From Tolumonas sp008015085 (lineage in GTDB: Bacteria; Pseudomonadota; Gammaproteobacteria; Enterobacterales; Aeromonadaceae): a DNA stretch of 64,000 nucleotides. Under the pieces are notes generated by a model that saw only the letters and a list, made by a program, of their open reading frames with translations, was not told the origin of the DNA and did no database searches. Positions 34,133-43,200 of the stretch are shown in pieces. The stretch is taken from NCBI GenBank assembly GCA_029265125.1, contig JAJUJX010000003.1, positions 62,001 to 126,000 of the forward strand. The letters are read 5' to 3'. The translations under genes and the position numbers were made by a program. The first letter of the stretch is position 1, and the number at the start of each line of letters is the position of its first letter.

Positions 34133-34858
34133 TCAGCTCTTGCGGGCAAACAGCAGATCCCACACACCGTGACCTAAACGATGGCCACGCTGTTCAAATT
34201 TAGTCAGCGGACGTGAATCAGGGCGAGGTGCATAATCGCCTTCCACGGTATTCACAAAACCTTCCGCCGCATTCATCACTTCCAGCATATGCTCGGCATA
34301 GTTCTCCCAATCGGTCGCCATGTGGAAGACACCACCGATTTTGAGTTTCGGACGCAGCATCTGCACAAATGCAGGCTGCACGATACGACGCTTGTGATGA
34401 CGCGCTTTATGCCAAGGATCCGGGAAGAACAGTTGCAGTGTATCAATGCTCTGATCGGGGATCATCTGACCCAATACCTCTACCGCATCGTGGCAGAACA
34501 GACGCAGATTGGTGATACCCGCATCCTGAGCTGATGAAAGACAAGCGCCAACACCCGGACGATGCACTTCAATACCGATAAAGTTCTTTTCTGGTGCTGC
34601 TGCCGCCATTTCCACCAGTGATTTACCCATGCCGAAACCGATCTCCAGTACCACTGGCGCTTCGCGGCCAAATAGCTGGTTCAGATCCAGCATTTCATCG
34701 CGGTATTCCACCCCCATCACCGGCCATAACTCCTGCAGTGCACGCTCCTGGCCCTTGGTCAAACGGCCTTCACGACGCACAAAACTACGGATACGACGCA
34801 TGAATTTACCTTCTTCGGTAGTCTCTTCACCGGCGTTCATTTCATTATGTTCGGTCAT
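34133..34858 (-). CDS. trmB: tRNA (guanine-46-N7)-methyltransferase TrmB
   Basis: TrmB makes m7G46 in the tRNA variable loop. The 241 residues from ATG 34858 (a TTG four codons earlier is less likely) contain the SAM-binding site LEIGFGMGKSLVEMA, the acidic IGIEVHRPGVG, and the family hallmark LFFPDPWHKARHHKRRIV. GAGAG lies upstream. It is divergent from mutY, the same arrangement as in E. coli. Confidence 0.96.
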   Translation of the reverse strand: MTEHNEMNAGEETTEEGKFMRRIRSFVRREGRLTKGQERALQELWPVMGVEYRDEMLDLNQLFGREAPVVLEIGFGMGKSLVEMAAAAPEKNFIGIEVHRPGVGACLSSAQDAGITNLRLFCHDAVEVLGQMIPDQSIDTLQLFFPDPWHKARHHKRRIVQPAFVQMLRPKLKIGGVFHMATDWENYAEHMLEVMNAAEGFVNTVEGDYAPRPDSRPLTKFEQRGHRLGHGVWDLLFARKS

Positions 34859-34992
34859 GGTGTCTCTCAATCAGTTAACAAGGCGTTGGCATTATCCAGA
34901 GATAACCCAAAGGTGCAAGTATTAGCCGCTATCCAGTCCGATTTCGGTCAGCAAATCCCTACTTTTTATGCCGTTTACAGCGAGCTCAGGCT

Positions 34993-36084
34993 ATGACAGC
35001 ATGCGGTCTGAATCAGCAAAAGGTTTTTAATTTGGATCAGGTGACTTTTTCACAGCGGTTATTGAGCTGGTATGACCATGCCGGGCGAAAAAATCTGCCC
35101 TGGCAGCAAAATAAGACTCCCTACCGTGTCTGGGTGTCCGAAATTATGCTGCAGCAGACCCAGGTCAGCACCGTTATTCCCTATTATGAGCGTTTTATGG
35201 AGCGTTTTCCGGATGTCGTCTCGCTTGCCAATGCGCCACAGGATGAGGTGCTGCATCTCTGGACAGGGCTGGGCTATTACGCGCGTGCCCGCAACCTGCA
35301 TAAAGCCGCGCAGGTGATCCGGGATCAATATGCAGCCGCTTTTCCGCAAACCTTTGAACAGGTTGCCGATTTACCGGGAATTGGCCGTTCTACGGCGGGT
35401 GCCATTCTTTCACTTTCACTGAAACAGCATTACGCCATTTTAGATGGCAACGTCAAACGGGTGCTGACACGCTGGCTGGCATTAGAAGGCTGGCCGGGGC
35501 AAAAACAGATTGAAAATGAACTCTGGGATTGGGCGAATAAACTGACCCCAGAAGAACGCGTCGAACACTATAACCAAGCGATTATGGATCTGGGTGCCAG
35601 CCTGTGCAGCCGCAGTAAGCCGCAATGTACGCTTTGCCCGATGCATCAGGATTGTGGCGCTTATCTGCAAGGTACGCCTACTGCCTACCCCACACCGAAG
35701 CCCAATAAAAAACAGCTGCCGCTCAAACAGACCATCATGTTGATCATGCAATATCAGCAAAGTGTCTGGTTACAACAGAGGCCTGCACAAGGCATCTGGG
35801 GGGGATTATTCAGCTTTCCTGAATTTTCTTCTATCGGGGAAGCACAGGATTGGCTACAGACGTTAGGTGTCGGAGAGTTAACTATTCAGCCGCTTACTGA
35901 ATTTCGCCACACATTCAGTCATTACCATTTAGACATTACGCCTTTATTGGTGCAGTTAACGCAGCCAGCAAACAGCATCATGGAGCAAGGCAACGAACTT
36001 TGGTATAACCTCAAACAACCGTCTAGTGTCGGCCTGTCGGCTGTGACACTGAAATTACTGACTTATCCCGAATTGCAACAATAG
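34993..36084 (+). CDS. mutY: Adenine DNA glycosylase MutY
   Basis: MutY removes adenine paired with 8-oxoguanine. The 363 residues have a helix-hairpin-helix glycosylase domain with catalytic E50 (SEIMLQQTQVS) and D151 (ILDGNVKR). The [4Fe-4S] ligands are C205, C212, C215 and C221 with the standard 6-2-5 spacing. A C-terminal NUDIX-like domain reads 8-oxoG (GIWGGLFSFPEF, FRHTFSHYHLDI). The start is uncertain: ATG 34993 has only a weak site, while TTG 35032 has AAAAGG eight bases upstream and would match the E. coli N-terminus. yggX follows by 11 bases. Confidence 0.95.
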   Translation: MTACGLNQQKVFNLDQVTFSQRLLSWYDHAGRKNLPWQQNKTPYRVWVSEIMLQQTQVSTVIPYYERFMERFPDVVSLANAPQDEVLHLWTGLGYYARARNLHKAAQVIRDQYAAAFPQTFEQVADLPGIGRSTAGAILSLSLKQHYAILDGNVKRVLTRWLALEGWPGQKQIENELWDWANKLTPEERVEHYNQAIMDLGASLCSRSKPQCTLCPMHQDCGAYLQGTPTAYPTPKPNKKQLPLKQTIMLIMQYQQSVWLQQRPAQGIWGGLFSFPEFSSIGEAQDWLQTLGVGELTIQPLTEFRHTFSHYHLDITPLLVQLTQPANSIMEQGNELWYNLKQPSSVGLSAVTLKLLTYPELQQ

Positions 36085-36095
36085 AGAACATTACT

Positions 36096-36371
36096 ATGAC
36101 CCGTATGGTTTTTTGTCAGCGACTGAAAAAAGAAGCACCTGGTATGGCATTCCAGTTAGTGCCTGGTGAACTGGGCAAACGTATTTTCGATAACATCAGC
36201 CAGGAAGCCTGGACCGAGTGGCAGAAAAAGCAGACGATGTTTATCAATGAAAAGAAACTGAACATGATGAATGCGGAACATCGCGCCCTGCTTCAAACCG
36301 AAATGGAAAAATATCTGTTTGAAGATGGCGAAGTGCAGATCGAGGGTTATGTACCGCCGAGTGAAAAATAA
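36096..36371 (+). CDS. yggX: YggX, Fe(II)-trafficking protein
   Basis: The 91-residue cytosolic protein begins MTRMVFCQRLKKEAPGM with the conserved Cys7, and continues PGELGKRIFDNISQEAWTEW, close to E. coli YggX of the same length. YggX protects iron-sulfur proteins from superoxide and is linked to iron trafficking. Pairing with mutY, itself an iron-sulfur protein, is conserved in gammaproteobacteria. A long imperfect hairpin follows at about 36400-36450 (CCTCCGATT/AATCGGAGG). Confidence 0.95.
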   Translation: MTRMVFCQRLKKEAPGMAFQLVPGELGKRIFDNISQEAWTEWQKKQTMFINEKKLNMMNAEHRALLQTEMEKYLFEDGEVQIEGYVPPSEK

Positions 36372-36461
36372 ACGTTTATATTCCGGAACTTGCTTATAAT
36401 CCTCCGATTGTTCAGCAAAGCAGCAAACAAACTGAAAATCGGAGGGTTTAGGAAAAAAGCG

Positions 36462-36490
36462 TTGACTTAAAACGCCGTATTTTGTTTAAT
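36462..36490 (+). promoter_or_regulatory. Sigma-70 promoter of tRNA cluster
   Basis: TTGACT (36462-36467) and TTTAAT (36485-36490) are spaced by 17 bases, with a GC-rich discriminator (GCGCCCC) directly after. Such discriminators are typical of stringently controlled stable-RNA promoters. Confidence 0.8.
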
Positions 36491-36500
36491 GCGCCCCGTC

Positions 36501-36576
36501 GCCCAGATAGCTCAGTCGGTAGAGCAGCGGATTGAAAATCCGCGTGTCCGTGGTTCGATTCCGCGTCTGGGCACCA
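36501..36576 (+). tRNA. tRNA-Phe (GAA), copy 1
   Basis: This 76-base cloverleaf has GCCCAGA pairing with TCTGGGC, a D arm with CTCAGTCGGTAGAG, anticodon GAA at 36534-36536 between a paired GCGGA and TCCGC stem, T loop GGTTCGATTCC and an encoded CCA end. It is identical to the copy at 36710-36785. Confidence 0.97.
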
Positions 36577-36621
36577 TTATTCAGTTAACTTGCACTAGCG
36601 AGTTGACAACAAAATTTGTGT

Positions 36622-36697
<76 letters not shown>

Positions 36698-36709
36698 TTC
36701 CTTACCTTA

Positions 36710-36785
36710 GCCCAGATAGCTCAGTCGGTAGAGCAGCGGATTGAAAATCCGCGTGTCCGTGGTTCGATTCCGCGTCTGGGCACCA
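36710..36785 (+). tRNA. tRNA-Phe (GAA), copy 2
   Basis: Identical over 76 bases to copy 1, with the GAA anticodon at 36743-36745. It is the last gene of the cluster and is followed by a terminator. I found no duplicate of its 3' end downstream, so there is no sign of an integrated element. Confidence 0.97.
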
Positions 36786-36791
36786 TCTTCA

Positions 36792-36817
36792 AAAGCCTCG
36801 CAGTAATGCGGGGCTTT
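36792..36817 (+). terminator. Terminator of tRNA cluster
   Basis: AAAGCCTCGCA (36792-36802), GTAA loop, TGCGGGGCTTT (36807-36817), with one T-G pair, then a T-rich tail (GTTGTTT). It lies seven bases after the second tRNA-Phe. Confidence 0.85.
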
Positions 36818-36933
36818 GTTGTTTCTGGCCTTTGTCGATAGCCCGTCTTTTAAGCGAAATCAGTTCTCCCCGCTGTTCATTTTTGATTTGTTGTTTTTGT
36901 ATGCATATCTCGTCTGCAACATCGATAGCACCT

Positions 36934-36982
36934 ACTTGCATAATGATAGCTACCATCGTAGCATGACTATCATTATGCAAGT
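36934..36982. promoter_or_regulatory. Nested perfect palindrome upstream of HxlR regulator
   Basis: ACTTGCATAATGATAG (36934-36949) and CTATCATTATGCAAGT (36967-36982) are perfect 16-base inverted copies. The 17-base spacer itself holds GCTAC (36949-36953) and GTAGC (36958-36962). The whole site ends 16 bases before the hxlR-like start codon and fits an autoregulatory operator. Confidence 0.7.
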
Positions 36983-36998
36983 CACATGTCACAATCCT

Positions 36999-37541
36999 AT
37001 GCAACGAAAAAAATTCAGTGAAACACAATGCCCGATAGCTCGTAGTCTGGAATATGTTGGCGAATGGTGGTGTTTACTGATTATCCGAGACGCAATGCAT
37101 GGACTATCTCGTTTTGATGAATTTCAAAAAAGTCTCGCTATTGCACCTAATATGCTGACTCGCCGTTTAAGAGCATTGGTCGAAGGCGGATTGCTGGAAA
37201 AAAAACTTTATTCTGAACACCCTCCCCGTTACGAGTATGTACTTACCCCCCGTGGGCGAGATTTAAGTCCGGTACTAATCACACTGTTAACTTGGGGAAA
37301 CAAACATTTTGCTCCTGAAGGCCCAAGTATTCTGATCGCAGATACGCAATCCGGTGAAATTGCTGACCCCATATTGGTAGATAGAATTACAGGCCAAGAA
37401 ATATCAGCGCATAGCCATGTGTTGGTTGCCGGCCCTGCTGCATCTGAAGGCATGATCCAACGTCTTCAGGATTACCAGCGTCAGCGTGATAGCGATGAAA
37501 CTACCACTGCTGACGATCAATACTTTAAGGAATCATCATAA
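36999..37541 (+). CDS. HxlR-family winged-helix regulator
   Basis: The start at 36999 (MQRKKFSETQCPIARSLEYVG) is chosen because HxlR proteins begin this way, with the conserved Cys before the first helix; upstream residues in the longer frame are unrelated. The 180-residue protein has the HxlR winged helix (WWCLLIIRDAMHG, RFDEFQKSLAIAPNMLTRRL, LEKKLYSEHPPRYEYVLTPRG) and a C-terminal extension of about 75 residues (GEIADPILVDRITGQEI). Members sense reactive aldehydes, quinones or other small molecules through Cys, or ligands. The stop overlaps the start of the following KAS II gene (TAATG). The Shine-Dalgarno sequence is poor, so leader folding at the palindrome may matter. Confidence 0.88.
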   Translation: MQRKKFSETQCPIARSLEYVGEWWCLLIIRDAMHGLSRFDEFQKSLAIAPNMLTRRLRALVEGGLLEKKLYSEHPPRYEYVLTPRGRDLSPVLITLLTWGNKHFAPEGPSILIADTQSGEIADPILVDRITGQEISAHSHVLVAGPAASEGMIQRLQDYQRQRDSDETTTADDQYFKESS

Positions 37542-38818
37542 TGACCTTACGTCGCATAGTTGTTACAGGAATGGGTGCTGTCACACCGCTAGGCTGTGGT
37601 GTGGAAACAGTCTGGCAACGTTTGCTTGCCGGGCAATCAGGTTTACGTCGGCTGGCGGAATCCGTCACGGCCGATTTAGCAGCTAAAGTGGGAGGGGTTG
37701 TGCCCACTCAGGAAGAAGATGCTGAAGCAGGCTTTAACCCTGATGATGTGATCCCAGTGAAAGAACAGAAAAAAATGGATCGCTTTATTATGTTTGCTAT
37801 CGCAGCTGCGAAAGAAGCTATCTCTCAGGCTGGATGGGTCGCCAACACACCAGAACAACAGGAACGCACTGCAACTGTCATTGCCTCCGGTATCGGCGGA
37901 TTCCCAGCTATTGTAGACGCAGTTCATACCACTGACACTAAGGGGCCTCGCCGTTTATCGCCTTTCACTATTCCCTCTTTTTTGGTGAATATGGCTGCTG
38001 GGCATGTCTCTATTAATTTTGGTTTTAAAGGCCCATTGGGGGCGCCTGTCACAGCATGTGCCGCAGGTGTTCAAGCGATTGGCGATGCAGCCCGTATGAT
38101 CCATTGTGGTGAAGCGGATATCGCGATATGTGGTGGTTCAGAAGCCACGATTGATCGCGTCAGCCTCGCCGGATTTGCAGCAGCCCGAGCATTGTCTACC
38201 GCTTTCGCCGACAACCCTGAGGCAGCATCCCGCCCGTTCGATATAGATCATGATGGATTTGTCATGGGAGAAGGTGCAGGTATTCTGGTAATTGAGTCTC
38301 TGGAACATGCGCTGGCGCGAGGCGCTACGCCGATTGTAGAATTAGTAGGTTATGGCACGAGTGCCGATGCTTATCACCTGACAGCTGGCCCGGAAAATGG
38401 TGACGGTGCACGCCGCGCGATGACCGCAGCTATTCGTCAAGCAGGAATTAACGCTTCACAAATACAGCATTTGAATGCGCATGCTACCTCGACACCAGTT
38501 GGCGATAAGGCTGAGCTAGCAGCTATCAAAGCGGTATTCGGTACTGAAAATAAAGTGGCCGTAACATCTACCAAATCATCAACCGGACATCTCTTAGGCG
38601 CAGCCGGTGGCCTCGAAGCTATTTTCACTGCGCTTGCGATCCGAGATCAAATTGCTCCGGCTACCCGCAATCTGGAACATCCAGATCCATTTACAGCTGG
38701 CGTTGATATTATTAGCGGTTCAGCACGTAAAATGTCGATTGAATATGCCATTTCCAACGGTTTTGGCTTCGGTGGCGTAAATGCCAGTATCTTATTTAAA
38801 CGCTGGAATGGCGCTTAA
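37541..38818 (+). CDS. Beta-ketoacyl-ACP synthase II (FabF-type), stand-alone
   Basis: The 425-residue thiolase-fold condensing enzyme has the complete KAS II triad: Cys in VTACAAG (about residue 173), His in HLNAHATSTPVGD and His in KSSTGHLLGAAGG, plus the gatekeeper-side signature GFGFGGVNAS. It begins MTLRRIVVTGMGAVTPLG like FabF. It would condense malonyl-ACP with acyl-ACP. It is not in a fab gene cluster and lacks a neighbouring acyl carrier protein, and it is translationally coupled to an HxlR regulator. It is therefore likely a second, conditionally expressed FabF with a special chain-length or substrate role. AAGGAA precedes the ATG. Confidence 0.92.
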   Translation: MTLRRIVVTGMGAVTPLGCGVETVWQRLLAGQSGLRRLAESVTADLAAKVGGVVPTQEEDAEAGFNPDDVIPVKEQKKMDRFIMFAIAAAKEAISQAGWVANTPEQQERTATVIASGIGGFPAIVDAVHTTDTKGPRRLSPFTIPSFLVNMAAGHVSINFGFKGPLGAPVTACAAGVQAIGDAARMIHCGEADIAICGGSEATIDRVSLAGFAAARALSTAFADNPEAASRPFDIDHDGFVMGEGAGILVIESLEHALARGATPIVELVGYGTSADAYHLTAGPENGDGARRAMTAAIRQAGINASQIQHLNAHATSTPVGDKAELAAIKAVFGTENKVAVTSTKSSTGHLLGAAGGLEAIFTALAIRDQIAPATRNLEHPDPFTAGVDIISGSARKMSIEYAISNGFGFGGVNASILFKRWNGA

Positions 38819-38825
38819 GTAGATT

Positions 38826-38856
38826 GAATGCTGTGCTCTTGAAGAGCACAGCATTC
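38826..38856 (+). terminator. Terminator of hxlR-KAS II unit
   Basis: A perfect 14-pair stem, GAATGCTGTGCTCT (38826-38839) with AGAGCACAGCATTC (38843-38856), has a three-base loop and a short T-rich tail. It lies seven bases after the KAS II stop. Confidence 0.8.
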
Positions 38857-38907
38857 ATTTGTTCATGCCTGTTCATTTTGGAAGCTGTTGAACTTTCGAG
38901 GTGAATA

Positions 38908-39849
38908 TCAGCCAGCTACACACACTCTGTTGCGGCCAGTGTTTTTAGCATCATAAAGTGCTCTATCGGCCTGCATGAGTAATAGGTCTATATCATCAGT
39001 CATTGAGCCTGCGGCAGCCACACCGATTGAGATGGTTAAGCTGATTAAGAGGCCTGAATCTGGTTCCAGAATATTATTGGCTGTGATTATACGTAACCGT
39101 TCCGCAACGTCGGCCGCTGCGTCCAAAGATGTTTCAGGTAGCAATATTGCAAACTCTTCGCCACCTATACGCCCGAAAATATCCTCCCCCCTTAAATGTT
39201 CACTGCACGATTTGACTAATTGCTGAAGAACAACATCACCAACCATGTGACCATATCTATCGTTGATAGCTTTAAAATGATCAACATCGAACATTAACAG
39301 AGAGAGTTCATGGTGATGACGTTTATTCCGGTTTAGCTCATGGTTAGCAAGCTCCATGAAGTGTCGGCGGTTATTTATACCCGTGAGATAATCGATATGA
39401 GCCTGACGCTCCAGCTCCAGTTCCAGATTTTTTCGTTCGGTGATATCAGTATGCGTTCCGCACATGCGTGTCGGTTTTCCATTTTTGTCCCGTTGCATCA
39501 CTTTAGCCTGATCGAGAATCCAGACGAATCCACCTTCTTTTTTTAACATACGATATTCGACTTTGTGCGCTAAACTTTTTCCCTCCAGAACCGCATTAAT
39601 CGATGCCCACGCCCGTTCTCTGTCATCCGGATGTATAAAATCGGTCCACTGCTGTGTGGTATTCTGGATTTCCTCATAGCTATACCCAAGCATCGTTGCC
39701 CAGCGTTCATTTCGTTTAACCGTTTGAGTTATGATATTCCAATCCCAAAATCCAAGCTCTGACCCCTCCAGAACAAATCTGAGCTGCTCTTCCCGTTCGA
39801 TTAACGCTTCTTCAGTATTTAGGTATTCACTATTTCTGAAAGGGGGCAT
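38908..39849 (-). CDS. PAS-GGDEF diguanylate cyclase
   Basis: The 313-residue protein has an N-terminal coiled start, a PAS/PAC domain (about 20-140, WDWNIITQTVKRNERW to THTDITERK), a linking helix and a GGDEF domain (about 150-313). The active site is GGEEF at residues 229-233, and an inhibitory I-site RGED lies at 220-223, exactly five residues before it. It should make cyclic di-GMP under PAS control and be feedback inhibited. There is no membrane segment or signal peptide, so it is cytosolic. It sits next to a large RTX-type surface protein, a class of gene often controlled by cyclic di-GMP, but a direct link is inference. The HD-domain gene at the left edge could be an opposing hydrolase elsewhere. 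Confidence 0.93.
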   Translation of the reverse strand: MPPFRNSEYLNTEEALIEREEQLRFVLEGSELGFWDWNIITQTVKRNERWATMLGYSYEEIQNTTQQWTDFIHPDDRERAWASINAVLEGKSLAHKVEYRMLKKEGGFVWILDQAKVMQRDKNGKPTRMCGTHTDITERKNLELELERQAHIDYLTGINNRRHFMELANHELNRNKRHHHELSLLMFDVDHFKAINDRYGHMVGDVVLQQLVKSCSEHLRGEDIFGRIGGEEFAILLPETSLDAAADVAERLRIITANNILEPDSGLLISLTISIGVAAAGSMTDDIDLLLMQADRALYDAKNTGRNRVCVAG

Positions 39850-39872
39850 TTGTCATCCTTATTGACACTTGG

Positions 39873-40115
39873 CTAGATTGTTTCATTCTGTTTTTTCAGT
39901 ATCTTTTCCTGTATTAATTTATCCATCAGCGCTTTCTCAGCTCCAAAAGCCTTAACGAAAGCATCCAGCGGCATAACCAGATTATGCGATACCCGATATG
40001 TGGCTGGCTCTTCATTAGTTTTAGCCGGGGTTTCTAAGACAGAAAACTCCAGCCGGACCACGCCACTGTAAAGAGATATATTGGTGAGTTGATCTACAAA
40101 AATTGTATCCGCCAT
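39873..40115 (-). CDS. Small conserved-type protein (80 aa), divergent from adhesin
   Basis: The 80-residue protein starts MADTIFVDQLTNISLYSGVV and continues RLEFSVLETP, RVSHNLVMPLDAF and a Lys-rich end. A strong AAGGGGG lies before the ATG, supporting translation. The pattern suggests a small beta-sheet domain followed by helices; no signal peptide or membrane segment is visible. I recall similar short proteins in other proteobacteria beside secreted repeat proteins, but cannot name the family. It is divergent from the large adhesin gene (172 bases between starts) and 23 bases before the diguanylate cyclase, so those two may be co-transcribed. Confidence 0.7.
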   Translation of the reverse strand: MADTIFVDQLTNISLYSGVVRLEFSVLETPAKTNEEPATYRVSHNLVMPLDAFVKAFGAEKALMDKLIQEKILKKQNETI

Positions 40116-40287
40116 ATAACCCCCTTCTTAACCTGCTGAAACTAAAAAGCATCTATCATCAGCTCATTTTTGGTCTGATTATATTACTGTAGCCCAATGG
40201 CCGACTCACACCAAAGAACCTATACTTAATATGGAATAATTATTATGCAGTTGGCAATTTATTAGCCCGATACCAAGGAGTTGTATC

Positions 40288-43200
40288 ATGGGTGCCAATA
40301 TGCGTAATACCATAAGGACTTCTGATGATGACTTAATCGTTGCCACCAAAGTAACTACAGATGCATTAGCGTCTGCAACCAATGACCTCCCCCCTTCTCT
40401 CGGCAGCGGCAGTGGCTGGGCCGGTATTCTGAAAGGGATTCTTGCACATCAACCGGTTACCAATGCCGATCACTCTGATGATGGCTTTTTCTCACACAGC
40501 CCTGTCATTCCCAGAATCGATGAAACCGGAACAACTTCGCCAGTCGCTTTAGTGACAAGCCCGGCTGATAATTCTGTATCCGGCATCTTCAATGACAAAT
40601 TCTCCGCCGGAAGTAGCATTGAAATACAGGGGATAACCGCGACCTATGGTCGTATGGTTGTTCCTCTGACTTCACGCGGCGAAGCTGTCACTCTCATCAA
40701 TGAAACACAGAATGATGGTTCAACACTGGTAACCGGGATGGCCGGAGGCCGAGAGATCTTCCGTCTGATCTTTAACACGGACGGTAGCTATACGTTTTCT
40801 CAGCTCGGTTCACTCGATCATGTAAAACCTGACGAACCTGATGATGCTCTGAATCTGTTTTTCAGTTTTACAGTTGATGGCAAACAGCCGGATGCCATCA
40901 TGATCCAGGTGCATGATGATGCCCCGGTTTTTCACAGAGCAGACTCAACTATTATTGCTGATGAAACTTCAGAGACGGTAGTAACTGGTGATATACCGCT
41001 TAATTTTGGCACCGATGGCCCAGCTGCCGCGAATAATGCCCCGGTGACTATCACAGCCTTTCACGGTGAAGTTAATGGTGAGCCATATGCGCTGACCTCG
41101 CATGGTGTTACCGTCACCATGCATGAAGTCGCTGGTGAACCAGGCACGATACAGGGCTGGGCGAATGATGTTCATGTCTTTACTTTAAAAACTGACAGTT
41201 ACGGACAAGACACCTTTTCTTTATTTGCACCGCTGGATCACCCCGATGCTACTAATCCGGATGATCCGCTTCGCATTGTGTTTGATCTGGTCATTAAAGA
41301 TTTTGATGGCGATAAAGCTACAGCACAGACATCCGTACTAATCAGAGATGATGGCCCGACTATCAATGGAGCTGTTAGTTATGATAGCGGTATCTATGAA
41401 CAAGATGGCATAGCTCAGCACCAGCCCGTTACCGGTGAGTTTATTCACCAGTTCGGATTCGATGGTCAGGCTAACGGTCGGGAAGGTATTGTCATCACCA
41501 ACGCACAAATTCTGTGGGGAGAAAACCAACAGGCAGCACTGACTGCAAGTGGCGTCGCCATCACTTTTGTCCGGGATGCTGCTGATGGCAATGTGTTTCA
41601 CGGCATGGCCGGCGATAAAGAGATCTTCACCCTTACGTTTAACAGTCAGGATCAGAGCTTCACCTATACCCAGCTCAGCGGCATAGACCATCCGGATGCG
41701 AATGCTTCTTCGGAAATGGTAGACCTTCGGTTTGATATTGATTTGATTGATGCCGATGGCGACAAGGTCAGCAGTAGTCTGACCATAGCTGATATTCATG
41801 ACAGTGCGCCGGTAGCCATGCACGATACCGATCTGGTTTATGAAGGCGGCACCACCACTGGTAATCTGGTCACCGGAATCGATCCGGATAATTCATCTAA
41901 ACTCACCGGCGATCTCAGCCGGGATAGTATGGGCTCTGATACCGTAGTAATGCGTTCAGTCACCCACGCCGGTGTCACATACACACTAAGTGCCGATCAG
42001 ACTGAGGTGGCGGCATCGGATGGTGGCCAATCTATCCTCGGTTTTGATCGCGAAACAGGTGTACTGACCTTGTCGAGTGGGCTGGGCGGAGTGTTCAGCA
42101 TTGATATGTCGGGTTCAGATGTCGGCGCATACAGTTATGAGGCGCCGGATGAGATAAGTACTGATAACAGTGTTCAAATCGATCTTGACTACCCAATGCC
42201 GGAGGGCGGCTACCTGCTTAACTTCGGTGGGCGCATCGCAGAATCAGTACAACTCTACTACCAAGGCACACCGACAGGCACGCCAGATATCACGACTTAC
42301 CGGTTTGGTCATATTGTCGATGATCTGTTATCCGGAACCAATCCGCTATTAATCACAACAACTGACTCAGCCGGTTCCGGCGATGCTTATCAGGTCGGCG
42401 ATCTTAGCTTTCAGCTGACAGATCAAAGCTTTTATGGGCTAAGTAACGGTGGATATACATGGACAGGGCAATATGCCGAATCATGGAACAAGAGTTTTTC
42501 ATTCGGGGATATTACCGGCGAAGTCTACACCATCGGTGATTACACGATTGATCTTGGCCCGTTTGGATCAATTTATGTCCCACCGGTTACGATTGATACC
42601 CGTTTTGGCTTTGAAGGTACGTTAGGCTCCAGCGGTAAGGTCGGTGTTGAATTCGGATTTGATTACAACGACTACGCCTATGATGCTGACTTCACCATGA
42701 CAGCGAATATCACGCCGCCATCCACCGTTGAAGATACAGGTTATTATGCTTTTAACGGTTCAAGCTTAATTAATACTCAGGCTGTATCTCTCGATTCCGC
42801 CTCATGGGAAGCATGGATGAAGCTGCTGCTGGATGTTGATGTCTTCGGCAGTTATGAAGCCAGAATCCCCTATTACGGAATATCAGACTCTTTTAATTGG
42901 TCTGTTGTTGACTGGAGCCCGACGCTGGTGTCTGTGGGTATGGATGATACGAGCTTTTTGCATGCCAGCCTGTTTGGTTATGAAATACTCAGCGGTCTGG
43001 GTGATCCGGATGGCGGCAGCGGATTATTACCGGATCAGGGAACTTATCAGATTTCCTACGATCCCGATAATCTTACCAGCATCGAAAGAATCGAACTTGA
43101 TCTGCCTGAAGCATTCAGTAGCGGTACGGATGCGGTGATAGGCGGAATTCCAGTCAAAATGTTCCCTGATCTGGGTGTGTTAAGTATCTATAACTTATCA

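Noticed and set aside
36710..38860. A genomic island inserted at tRNA-Phe, carrying hxlR and the KAS II gene
   Set aside because: I found no repeat of the tRNA 3' end downstream, no integrase and no marked composition change; only the position was suggestive.
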